NCBI GenBank assembly: GCA_017695065.1 | Contig: JADILZ010000108.1 | Location: forward strand, 1 to 35,495 | Direction: 5' to 3' | DNA: 35,495 bases | Origin: Candidatus Cryptobacteroides excrementipullorum | Lineage (GTDB): Bacteria; Bacteroidota; Bacteroidia; Bacteroidales; UBA932 | Shown here: in pieces, positions 1 through 7,234 of the stretch | How positions within the stretch are numbered: the first letter of the stretch is position 1 | Layout of the letters: every line of letters starts with the position of its first letter | Translations under genes and position numbers: made by a program | The notes under the pieces: model-generated | The model's database searches: none | What the model saw: only the letters and a program-made list of their open reading frames with translations | What the model was told of the DNA's origin: nothing

Positions 1-2
1 CA

Positions 3-73
3 GCCCCTTGTTAAGGGGCGCCACCCCCTTCCTTCCCCCTCGCCGGGGGACCTGTCGCAGGCCACAGGCCTGC
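3..73. repeat. Cluster of short GC-rich hairpins
   Basis: Two short perfect inverted repeats lie close together: GCCCCTT/AAGGGGC at 3-9/13-19 (3-nt loop) and GCAGGCC/GGCCTGC at 57-63/67-73 (3-nt loop). Between them is a pyrimidine-rich stretch ending in a CCCCC/GGGGG pair at about 35-49. No reading frame fits. The structure resembles an intergenic repeat unit or stacked terminators of a gene left of the window. I cannot tell which, nor whether it recurs elsewhere in the genome. Confidence 0.6.
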
Positions 74-85
74 TCCTTAATAGGT

Positions 86-122
86 AATTCGATGTAATTT
101 AATGAATTAAATTCATCGAATT
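86..122. repeat. Long AT-rich near-perfect palindrome
   Basis: The left arm AATTCGATG (86-94) plus AATTTAAT (96-103) pairs with ATTAAATT (106-113) plus CATCGAATT (114-122). There is one bulged T at 95 and a 2-nt centre (GA, 104-105), so 17 bases pair on each side. It sits 14 bp before the start codon of the Crp/Fnr fragment. It could be an operator, a cruciform, a transcript-end hairpin or the scar of an insertion. No T-run follows, which weakens a simple terminator reading. Confidence 0.75.
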
Positions 123-136
123 CACGTTATAATAAG

Positions 137-526
137 GTGAGCGAGGAATACGTGGAGACATTGGAGGATATGGTGGCATACAGGATCGGCATAGACGACC
201 TCCTGGAACTATTCAGGACGAATATCGAGCTAGCCAACTGGGGCAGGATCATCCACCAGAACGAGTACAGGCGTCTCCACCGCTCCCACCGGGACAGGCT
301 CACCCTTTCTGCCGGGGAAAGGTACGAGGAGTTCAGGAAGCAGTTTCCCCAGGTGTGCCAGAGGGTTCAGCTCGGATACATCGCCTCATATCTCGGGATA
401 ACCCTGCCTACTCTGAGCCGGCTGAGGTCGAGGGGAACATCCGCCGACAGGAAAGTGCAGTATGGAGGAGGGAAGCAAGAAGGAGAAAATTTGTCGCAGG
501 ACAAATACCGGGCAGATAAACTTTAG
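137..526 (+). pseudogene. Crp/Fnr-family regulator, C-terminal part only
   Basis: The 129-aa product matches only the back half of a Bacteroidota Crp/Fnr-family regulator. Residues 20-60 resemble the dimerisation helix. Residues 61-76 are the ERYEEF...QVCQRV segment, and 77-98 form the DNA-binding helix-turn-helix with the hallmark IASYLGIT followed by LSRLR. Full-length members are about 190 aa and begin with a cyclic-nucleotide-binding-like beta-roll, which is missing. The frame is open upstream only to a TAA at 95-97, and that stretch is the AT palindrome rather than domain sequence. The start is a GTG. Possible readings are a pseudogene truncated by rearrangement, or a small DNA-binding protein still made. 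The HTH is intact, so residual DNA binding is conceivable. The family assignment is firm; the functional state is not. Confidence 0.75.
490..505. promoter_or_regulatory. FNR/Crp-like operator palindrome
   Basis: A perfect inverted repeat TTTGTC-N4-GACAAA lies inside the 3' end of the Crp/Fnr fragment. Half-sites separated by 4 nt resemble the FNR layout (TTGAT-N4-ATCAA). Its centre is about 43 bp upstream of the start point predicted from the -7 box at 527-534, which is the class II activator position. That promoter has no visible -33 element, as expected if an activator compensates. Regulator identity is inferred. Confidence 0.5.
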
Positions 527-534
527 TACCTTTG
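527..534 (+). promoter_or_regulatory. -7 box of acyltransferase promoter
   Basis: TACCTTTG matches the Bacteroidota -7 consensus TAnnTTTG and lies 40 bp before the acyltransferase ATG. No TTG/TTTG is found about 20 bp upstream. The FNR-like palindrome at 490-505 occupies that zone instead. Confidence 0.6.
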
Positions 535-574
535 CCGCGTTTTCAAGATTACACACATTAAAACCAGACCGACG

Positions 575-1723
575 ATGCAAAACATCTCTTCCGCGGCATT
601 CTCTGATACAAAACCCCATTATGAGCTTCTTGACGGACTCAGGGGAGTGGCGGCACTGCTTGTAATGTGCTACCATATTTTCGAAGGGTTCGCCACAAGT
701 CCCATTGACCAGCATTTCAACCATGGTTACATGGCCGTGGACTTCTTCTTCATCCTTTCCGGTTTCGTGATAGGATATGCATACGACGACAGGTGGAAAA
801 CCACATTGACACTCAAGGGGTTCTTCAAGCGCAGGCTCATAAGGCTCCATCCGATGGTGATAATGGGGGCGGTGCTGGGAGCCGTTTCCTACTGCATCCA
901 GGGCTGCGTCCGATGGGACGGGACGCAAGTATCCTTCACTTTCGTGCTCATAGCCCTGCTTCTCAGCCTGTTCCTTATCCCGGTACTTCCCGGGTCGGGT
1001 GCCGATGTACGCGGCAACAATGAGATGTTCCCGCTGAACGGTCCAAGCTGGTCCCTGTTTTTCGAGTATATAGGCAACATACTTTACGCCCTGATAATAA
1101 GGAAGCTGCCGACTGCGGCGCTGGCTGTCCTGGTGGCACTGGCCGGAGCAGGGCTCGCCTCGTTCGCGATATGCAACCTCTCTGGTTTCGGCCATCTGGG
1201 TGTAGGATGGTCGTTGATTGACTACAACTTTCCGGGAGGGTTCCTCCGCCTGATGTTCTCCTTCTCTGTGGGACTGCTCATGTCAAGGATTTTCCGCCCC
1301 GTGAAGGTAAAGGGAGCATTCTGGATATGCAGCGCGGTGCTTGCCGTTCTCTTCTGCATCCCGCACATCGGCGGGGAGGAGCATCTCTGGATGAACGGTC
1401 TCTACGAATCAGTGTGCGCCATCGTCATATTCCCTGCACTCGTCTATCTCGGGGCATCGGGAAAGACCACTGACAGACTTACGTCAAGGATATGCAAGTT
1501 CCTCGGGGACATATCATATCCGGTATATGTGGTCCATTATCCGCTGATGTACCTTTTCTACTGGTGGCTCTGGAGCGGGGATGAGAAGATACCTTTCTCG
1601 CAGGCATGGCCGGTGGCCCTGCTGGTCATCGTCGCAAGCGTTGTCCTTGCATACCTGTGCCTGAGGTTCTATGATATCCCGCTGCGAAAGTGGCTAACTT
1701 CAAAATTCCTCGGGAAAAAGTGA
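575..1723 (+). CDS. Acyltransferase 3 family membrane protein (OafA/YrhL-like)
   Basis: This 382-aa integral membrane protein belongs to the acyltransferase 3 family. Members transfer acetyl or other acyl groups to sugars of envelope polysaccharides at the inner membrane. Visible family signatures are LDGLRGVAALLVMCYH near residue 19, with the conserved His and the DGLRG motif, FFFILSGFVIGY near 57, RRLIRLHP near 86, GPSWSLFFEYIGN near 155, and LGDISYPVYVVHYPLMY near 309. About ten hydrophobic segments are evident. The ATG at 575 follows a TAnnTTTG box and gives a normal N-terminus. The gene stands alone but is followed on the same strand by an operon with polysaccharide genes, so it may decorate the same or another glycan. 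The substrate cannot be read from the sequence. Confidence 0.9.
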   Translation: MQNISSAAFSDTKPHYELLDGLRGVAALLVMCYHIFEGFATSPIDQHFNHGYMAVDFFFILSGFVIGYAYDDRWKTTLTLKGFFKRRLIRLHPMVIMGAVLGAVSYCIQGCVRWDGTQVSFTFVLIALLLSLFLIPVLPGSGADVRGNNEMFPLNGPSWSLFFEYIGNILYALIIRKLPTAALAVLVALAGAGLASFAICNLSGFGHLGVGWSLIDYNFPGGFLRLMFSFSVGLLMSRIFRPVKVKGAFWICSAVLAVLFCIPHIGGEEHLWMNGLYESVCAIVIFPALVYLGASGKTTDRLTSRICKFLGDISYPVYVVHYPLMYLFYWWLWSGDEKIPFSQAWPVALLVIVASVVLAYLCLRFYDIPLRKWLTSKFLGKK

Positions 1724-1757
1724 CATGGCGTCCACGGCGCGGGTACAAGCCGCCGTA

Positions 1758-1788
1758 TTGAAAATTTCGAAACACTTTAGTATTTTTG
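1758..1788 (+). promoter_or_regulatory. Promoter of the pdxA-led operon
   Basis: A -33 TTG at 1758-1760 and a -7 TATTTTTG at 1781-1788 are separated by 20 bp, fitting the Bacteroidota pattern. The predicted start point is near 1795, giving a leader of about 57 nt to the ATG at 1852. This argues against the in-frame TTG at 1798 as the start codon. Confidence 0.7.
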
Positions 1789-1851
1789 TAAGTTGGTTTG
1801 CCTCACACGGAAACGGCAGGCCGGCTTACTTATTTTAACATATATTGTATC

Positions 1852-2937
1852 ATGACAAGGAAATTTACGATAGGAATTACGCAAGGCGACGGTAACGGGA
1901 TTGGTTATGAAGTCATAATCAAGGCATTGGCGGATGAAAGGATTCTCGATATATGTACTCCGGTAATATACGGCTCGTCAAAGATATTCGGATTCTACAG
2001 GAAACAGATACACAATCTGGAGCAGATCAACACCAATGTAATCTCTTCCGCACGGGATGCGCACCAGAAAAGGGTGAATATAATCAACTGCCTTCCGGAC
2101 AATGTGTTCGTCGAGCCGGGGCAGTCCACGCCGGAATCTGCGAAATCGGCGATGACGGCCCTTGAATGGGCAGTGAAGGACCTCAAGGAAGGAAACATCG
2201 ACGCACTGGTGACAGCGCCTATAAACAAAAGGGCGATGGTGAACGAGGGGTTCGGATACACCGGCCACACGGAATACCTTGAAAAGGAGTTCGGCGTGAA
2301 TGAAGTGCTTATGATTATGGTGAGCGACCAGCTCAAGGTGGGCGTGGTGACGGGACATATCCCGCTGAAGGATGTCCCCGGCAGGCTTTCGCAGGAGATG
2401 ATAGTCAGCAAGCTGAGGCTGATGAGAGCTTCCCTGGAGAGGGACTTCGCGACATATTCCCCGAAAATAGCGGTCCTGGGCCTTAACCCGCACTGCGGTG
2501 ACGGCGGACTTCTCGGCGATGAAGAGCAGTCGATCATCCTTCCTGCCATCCAGGCCGCCAACGAAGAAGGGATACTTGCCTTCGGACCGTACTCTCCGGA
2601 CGGTTTCTTCGGACTCGGGAATTACAGCAGGTTCGATGCTGTGCTTGCCATGTACCATGACCAGGGACTCATACCATTCAAGGCCCTTGCATTCGAGCTC
2701 GGGGTAAACTACACGGCAGGACTTCCTATCGTGAGGACATCACCTGACCATGGTACGGCATACGAAATGGCAGGAAGGGACCTTGCGGACCCGAGATCCA
2801 TGATTTCCTCGATATACACAGCCATCGACATATGCAACCACAGGGATGAATACGACCGTCTCCAGGAAGGGAAGATGACAGTCAAGTCCCTTTCTGCCGA
2901 AGTGAAACCCAACAAGAACGGCAACATAGTCGAATAA
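1852..2937 (+). CDS. pdxA: 4-hydroxythreonine-4-phosphate dehydrogenase (PdxA)
   Basis: This 361-aa enzyme oxidises 4-phosphohydroxy-L-threonine. The product decarboxylates and feeds PdxJ in the DXP-dependent pyridoxal-phosphate pathway in the cytoplasm. The start ITQGDGNGIGYE is typical. The three metal-ligand histidines of the family are present at about H139 (GHTEYL), H214 (LNPHCGD) and H269 (MYHDQG), followed by the RTSPDHGTAY segment near 295. The ATG at 1852 was preferred over an in-frame TTG 54 nt upstream because the latter adds a non-conserved extension and lies at the predicted transcription start. It leads a six-gene operon and overlaps rnhA by one base (TAATG). PdxJ is not in the window. 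Confidence 0.95.
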   Translation: MTRKFTIGITQGDGNGIGYEVIIKALADERILDICTPVIYGSSKIFGFYRKQIHNLEQINTNVISSARDAHQKRVNIINCLPDNVFVEPGQSTPESAKSAMTALEWAVKDLKEGNIDALVTAPINKRAMVNEGFGYTGHTEYLEKEFGVNEVLMIMVSDQLKVGVVTGHIPLKDVPGRLSQEMIVSKLRLMRASLERDFATYSPKIAVLGLNPHCGDGGLLGDEEQSIILPAIQAANEEGILAFGPYSPDGFFGLGNYSRFDAVLAMYHDQGLIPFKALAFELGVNYTAGLPIVRTSPDHGTAYEMAGRDLADPRSMISSIYTAIDICNHRDEYDRLQEGKMTVKSLSAEVKPNKNGNIVE

Positions 2938-3428
2938 TGGACAAACCGCCTATATATCTTTATACAGACGGGGCATCGAGCGGCAACCCCGGTCCCGGAG
3001 GCTACGGCGTAGTGCTGAAATGCGCCGGACGGGTGCTCGAGCTTTCAGGAGGGTTCGCCCTTACCACCAACAACAGGATGGAGCTTCTCGCAGTGATAAA
3101 GGGGCTGGAGGCAATAAGATGGAAAAATGCCGAAGTGCATGTGGTAAGCGACTCCTCGTATGTGGTGAATGCAATAAACAAGGGATGGCTGTTCAACTGG
3201 GAGAAGACCGGTTTCGCCAAGGCCAAGAACCCGGACCTGTGGCAGAGATTCCTTCCGCTCTACCGTTCTCACCGTGTATCCTTCCACTGGATAAAGGGGC
3301 ATGCCGGACACCCTGAAAACGAGAGATGCGATGCACTTGCTGTCGCGGCAGGGGCCGGCATGGCAGCCAAGGGCGTGGCCCTGCCGGATGATACCGGCTA
3401 TGTGTTCCAGGGTGCAGCGCTCATATAA
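2937..3428 (+). CDS. rnhA: Ribonuclease HI
   Basis: This 163-aa type I RNase H cleaves the RNA strand of RNA-DNA hybrids (R-loops, primers). The carboxylate active site is complete: D11 (YTDGA), E49 (MELL), D72 (SDSSYV) and D132 (NERCDALA). The supporting histidine is at about 125 in GHAGHPENERCD, as in E. coli RNase HI. There is no N-terminal hybrid-binding domain. The start codon overlaps the pdxA stop (TAATG), so the two are probably translationally coupled. The last 25 residues after the catalytic core are a short non-conserved tail. The next gene begins 12 bp downstream. Confidence 0.96.
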   Translation: MDKPPIYLYTDGASSGNPGPGGYGVVLKCAGRVLELSGGFALTTNNRMELLAVIKGLEAIRWKNAEVHVVSDSSYVVNAINKGWLFNWEKTGFAKAKNPDLWQRFLPLYRSHRVSFHWIKGHAGHPENERCDALAVAAGAGMAAKGVALPDDTGYVFQGAALI

Positions 3429-3440
3429 ATACCGTTTGAC

Positions 3441-4460
3441 ATGGAAACAACCGCAACCAGTGCTCAGGACAGGCCGGCCGTTTCGGTGATTGTGCCAGTC
3501 TATAACGCAGAAAAGACTCTTCGCCGGTGTCTTGACAGTCTTCTGGCACAGAGATTCAGCGACTTGGAGCTTCTGGTGGTAGATGACGGGAGCACCGACT
3601 CTTCTGCCGCAATATGCAAGGAATATGCGTCCGCGGACCCGAGAGTGAGGCTGTGCCGGAAGGAGAACGGAGGTGTCTCTTCCGCCAGGAATCTCGGACT
3701 GAAAGAGGCACGGGGTGAGTTCATAGCATTCTGTGACAGTGACGACTGTGCAGGCGCTGACTGGCTGTCAAGTCTTTATGATGCGATAGGGGACAGCGGG
3801 ATGGCTGTCGGTGGATATGTAAGGACGGAACCGTCAGGGGCCGAAGTCATTGAGAGTGCCGGTAAATCCTGCACAATGGTCCACATTCCTGAAATACTGG
3901 AGAAACTTCTCGGAGCGAGGCTGCTCCAGTTCGTATGGAACAAGCTGTTCAGGAAATCGGTCATCGACAGGGCAGGACTTTCATTCGACGAGTCATTCAG
4001 GATTTTCGAGGATGAGTATTTCGTGCTCAACTACCTTTCAGCTGACCATACCGTGTCATGTGTTCCGCAGTGCCATTACCGCTACTTCCTTCCGGAAGGG
4101 TTCTATTCCAAATACGATTTCGGACTGGATGCATTCAGGAAAGTGACGGAAGCTGTGGAATACCTGCTGGGCAGGGATGACGGGAAGGGGCGTTCCGCTG
4201 TGCGCAGGGAAAAGGTGAGGCTGCCGGCATTGGTATATTGGTACAAGATAGCGCTCGGACGCTATGCATGCAGCCATACCTTCGCACAGAGCAGAGTACA
4301 TATAAGGTATGCAAGGCACCTTGCGCGCAGATTCCATGACGGAGCCATCAACCATCTTTCCGTCAGGGTACTGCCGGAAAGATGCATATACATGATATTG
4401 AAAAGGAAGCAGAACGCTTCCATGGATGGAGACCGGGGACAAGAGCCCGGGGAGAGATAA
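3441..4460 (+). CDS. Family 2 glycosyltransferase
   Basis: This 339-aa GT-A fold glycosyltransferase adds a sugar from a nucleotide donor to a growing lipid-linked glycan on the cytoplasmic face. Residues 13-110 form the GT2 core: VSVIVPVYNAEKTL, VVDDGSTDSS near 47, GGVSSARNLGL near 77, and the DXD-type metal site in CDSDD (98-102). The C-terminal 200 residues are basic and lack transmembrane segments, unlike processive GT2 synthases. It follows rnhA by 12 bp and precedes a flippase by 14 bp, which places it in a small envelope polysaccharide unit. Donor and acceptor sugars cannot be assigned. Confidence 0.92.
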   Translation: METTATSAQDRPAVSVIVPVYNAEKTLRRCLDSLLAQRFSDLELLVVDDGSTDSSAAICKEYASADPRVRLCRKENGGVSSARNLGLKEARGEFIAFCDSDDCAGADWLSSLYDAIGDSGMAVGGYVRTEPSGAEVIESAGKSCTMVHIPEILEKLLGARLLQFVWNKLFRKSVIDRAGLSFDESFRIFEDEYFVLNYLSADHTVSCVPQCHYRYFLPEGFYSKYDFGLDAFRKVTEAVEYLLGRDDGKGRSAVRREKVRLPALVYWYKIALGRYACSHTFAQSRVHIRYARHLARRFHDGAINHLSVRVLPERCIYMILKRKQNASMDGDRGQEPGER

Positions 4461-4474
4461 CGGGAAACAGCAAC

Positions 4475-6031
4475 ATGCCTTCAGGCGCAGTCACAGACAA
4501 CAGGAGAGTGGCCAGAAACACCATCTTTCTGTATATCAGGATGATTGTCATCCTGATAGTGACTCTGTACACCTCCAGGGTAGTGCTGGACATACTCGGG
4601 GTCGAAGACTACGGAATATACAACATAGCAGGCGGGGTGGTGACGATGTTCGCCTTCCTGAACAACAGTATGGCCTCGGCCACGCAGCGCTACCTGACAT
4701 TCGAGCTTGGCCGCGGAGACCCGGACAGGCTAAGGAAAGTCTTCTCCGCAGCAATGCACATCCACATAGCCATCGGGATTATCGTGGTAATCCTTGCCGA
4801 GACCGCCGGCCTCTGGCTCTTGAACGAGAAGCTCGTCATTGCACCGGAAAGGATGCAGGCGGCACGCTGGGTATATCAGTTTTCTGTCATCACATTTTTC
4901 GTGAACGTGATACAGGTGCCGTACAACGCAGTAATAGTCGCGCACGAGAAGATGGACATATTCGCCTACGTGAGCATAGTGGAGGCTGTCGCAAAACTCT
5001 CCATTGCGTTCCTGCTTTCCGTGATCGACTATGACAAACTCATCCTCTACGGTTTCCTCATACTGCTCCTGCAGATAGGTATAAGGACGTTCTACCGGAT
5101 ATGGTGCCGGAAGAGGTACATGGAATGCAGGTGCGCCCCTGTGAAGGACAGGTCCCTTTACAGGGAGATGGCGGGATTTGCAGGATGGAACATATTCGGA
5201 AGCCTTGCGTGGGTGATGAAAGACCAGGGAGTGAATATTCTTCTGAACCTTTTCTTCGGAACGGCGGTCAACGCCGCCAGAGGGGTTGCACTGCAGGTGT
5301 CAAACTCTGTCAACGGGTTCGTCTCCAATTTCCAGGTGGCATTCAACCCGCAGATTACCAAGAACTACGCCCAAGGCGAGGTCAGGGAGATGGAAAGACT
5401 CGCAATGAGAGGGCTGAAATTCTCGTTCATCCTTCTATATTTCATTGCGCTCCCGCTTCTGCTGAATGTGGATTTCGTGCTTGGCAAATGGCTGAAGGAA
5501 GTCCCGGAACATGCCGGCCCTTTCATAGTCCTCATCATGGCGGACGCGCTGGTATGCAGCCTGTTCGGAAGTCCGCTCATGACCTCGCTGGCCGCTACGG
5601 GAAAGATACGGAACTACCAGATAGCCGTAAGCACGGTCATCCTCCTGAGCCTGCCGGCGGCATACCTGCTTCTCAGGGAAGGAACGGGGCCGGAATCGGT
5701 GTACTATGTCACCATCGCCTTTTCAGTCCTGTCGGGGAGTGCACGCTTCATGTTCGCCAGAAAACAGATAGGCTTCTCCGCGAGGAGGTTCGCAAGCTCG
5801 GTCCTGGCGAGGATAGCGGGTCTGCTGGCGGTCTCGCTTCCGTTTCCGCTGTTTTTCCGGTTTGTCCTCTTCCATGAGGATGGATGGGGTCCGTTCTTCG
5901 CAATATGCACCGTGTCAGCTGTATCAACAGGCTTTGCCGCATGGTTCGTCGCCCTGGACCGCCCGGAACGGGAATCCATGGGAAGGATGCTCCGGGACTG
6001 GATCCGCAAGCTGTCAAGGAAAAAGGTATAA
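4475..6031 (+). CDS. Wzx/MATE-type oligosaccharide flippase
   Basis: This 518-aa polytopic membrane protein is of the polysaccharide-exporter (MOP) superfamily. Members flip undecaprenyl-linked oligosaccharides across the inner membrane. About 12-14 hydrophobic segments alternate with short basic loops. The opening RRVARNTIFLYIRM and the nearby SRVVLDILGVEDYGIYN, then SMASATQRYLTFELG, are the hallmark N-terminus of this group in Bacteroidales. I chose ATG 4475 because the in-frame ATG at 4382 would bury 79 nt of the glycosyltransferase gene and add a non-hydrophobic leader absent from the family. It lies between the GT2 gene and the FrhB-like gene in the same operon. No cognate Wzy polymerase is visible nearby. 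Confidence 0.9.
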   Translation: MPSGAVTDNRRVARNTIFLYIRMIVILIVTLYTSRVVLDILGVEDYGIYNIAGGVVTMFAFLNNSMASATQRYLTFELGRGDPDRLRKVFSAAMHIHIAIGIIVVILAETAGLWLLNEKLVIAPERMQAARWVYQFSVITFFVNVIQVPYNAVIVAHEKMDIFAYVSIVEAVAKLSIAFLLSVIDYDKLILYGFLILLLQIGIRTFYRIWCRKRYMECRCAPVKDRSLYREMAGFAGWNIFGSLAWVMKDQGVNILLNLFFGTAVNAARGVALQVSNSVNGFVSNFQVAFNPQITKNYAQGEVREMERLAMRGLKFSFILLYFIALPLLLNVDFVLGKWLKEVPEHAGPFIVLIMADALVCSLFGSPLMTSLAATGKIRNYQIAVSTVILLSLPAAYLLLREGTGPESVYYVTIAFSVLSGSARFMFARKQIGFSARRFASSVLARIAGLLAVSLPFPLFFRFVLFHEDGWGPFFAICTVSAVSTGFAAWFVALDRPERESMGRMLRDWIRKLSRKKV

Positions 6032-6046
6032 AGAAGGTTCAGGACA

Positions 6047-7234
6047 ATGGCACTCGAGAATATATGCAACCGCGACGACTGCACAGGCTGTTCCCTGTGC
6101 ATGGCAATCTGTCCCGTATCATGCATCACCATGCGTGAAGGAAAACTGGGACACCTTTATCCTGTAGTTGACATGGGAAAATGCATTGACTGCGGTCTGT
6201 GCGCAAAGCGCTGTCCGGCAAATCTTTATGGAACAGGCCCGGCACAAGGGAGAACAAAGGAGGCTGAAGAAATGTTCAGAATGCCGGACATGGCATATGC
6301 GGCATGGGCGAAGAATGAAAAGGAGTATGTCACAAGCACTTCCGGAGGTGCGGCAGCAGTCCTCTCAGAATATTTCATATCGGCTGGAGGTACGGTCTAC
6401 GGATGCGCTGCCTGCCCGGGAGAAGAAAAAGACGGAAAACATATCCCGTTCACTGTCAAGCACGTAAGGATAGAAAGCCGGGAAGGTCTTTACAGACTGA
6501 AAGGGTCGAAATATGTCCAGAGCAGCATCGGGGATACAATCCCGCTCCTGAAGAAGGATGTGCGGTCCGGCAGGCCTGTCCTGTTCACAGGCACACCATG
6601 CCAGGTGGCGGCTGTCAGGCAGCTTTTCCCCCGCAATCCTGAAAACCTGTTCCTCATGGACATAGTGTGCCACGGCGTGCCACCGGCATCCCTTCTCGGC
6701 AGATATGTCAGGGACTTTCTGGGCATCAGGCCGGAGAGCGTCTCCGGGATTTCATTCAGAGAATCCGGCAAATTCATCTTCAGGGTAAAAGGTGACAGGG
6801 AATATTCGCACAGGCCTTTATCAGGCCTCCGTACCGAAGACCTGTATTACAACCTTTTCATGGACGGGTTCACATACAGGGAAAGCTGCTACAGATGTCC
6901 TTTCGCAACGATAGAGCGCATATCGGACATCACTGCCGGCGATTTCTGGCATCTCGGGGATGATGTCCCCGCACATCCGCACGGAGTGTCCCTCATACTT
7001 CCGGTATCTGAAAAAGGCCGCAGTATCATCCCTGTCCTGGAAAAAGGGATGAATCTTTATGTACGTACTGTCCAGGAAGCCGCCTCTGGAAACGGACAAC
7101 TCCGTTCACCTTGGCATAAAAGCTTGAGAATAAAGCTATTCCGTGCACTTGAGCCGTTTTTCGGGCTCAGGATCTACTACCCACTTGTACTAGACATTAT
7201 CATTAGGAAACGTTTTTTCAGGAGAAAAGGATGA
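6047..7234 (+). CDS. FrhB-like iron-sulfur protein (coenzyme F420 hydrogenase beta-subunit family)
   Basis: This 395-aa protein begins with a two-cluster 4Fe-4S ferredoxin module: C12-x2-C15-x2-C18-x3-C22-P and C46-x2-C49-x2-C52-x3-C56-P. It continues with the FrhB/FdhB N- and C-terminal domains. Recognisable pieces are STSGGAAAVLSEYF near 90, RLKGSKYVQS near 149, TGTPCQVAA near 181, DIVCHGVPP near 205, and the cysteine pair in YRESCYRCPFA near 285. No F420 biosynthesis gene is seen here and Bacteroidota are not known to use F420, so the family name should not be taken as function. In polysaccharide loci this family typically sits beside pyruvyl transferases, as here, and is presumably a flavin/Fe-S redox enzyme of glycan synthesis. 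Its start follows the flippase by 15 bp with an AGAAGG ribosome-binding-like sequence at about 6032. Its stop overlaps the next ATG. Confidence 0.88.
   Translation: MALENICNRDDCTGCSLCMAICPVSCITMREGKLGHLYPVVDMGKCIDCGLCAKRCPANLYGTGPAQGRTKEAEEMFRMPDMAYAAWAKNEKEYVTSTSGGAAAVLSEYFISAGGTVYGCAACPGEEKDGKHIPFTVKHVRIESREGLYRLKGSKYVQSSIGDTIPLLKKDVRSGRPVLFTGTPCQVAAVRQLFPRNPENLFLMDIVCHGVPPASLLGRYVRDFLGIRPESVSGISFRESGKFIFRVKGDREYSHRPLSGLRTEDLYYNLFMDGFTYRESCYRCPFATIERISDITAGDFWHLGDDVPAHPHGVSLILPVSEKGRSIIPVLEKGMNLYVRTVQEAASGNGQLRSPWHKSLRIKLFRALEPFFGLRIYYPLVLDIIIRKRFFRRKG

Noticed and set aside
386..1195. A 269-codon minus-strand open frame
   Set aside because: It crosses the Crp/Fnr fragment and the acyltransferase in antisense. 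The acyltransferase frame has clear membrane helices and motifs.
1734..1756. Terminator after the acyltransferase gene
   Set aside because: ACGGCG/CGCCGT forms only a 6-bp stem with an 11-nt loop and no T-run, too weak to call.
5101..5877. A 258-codon plus-strand frame inside the flippase gene
   Set aside because: It is an out-of-frame shadow of the flippase; composition is biased and no hydrophobic or catalytic pattern is seen.
6047..7234. Evidence for F420-dependent metabolism
   Set aside because: Only the family name points that way. No F420 synthesis or hydrogenase gene is present in the window, and the context is glycan synthesis.
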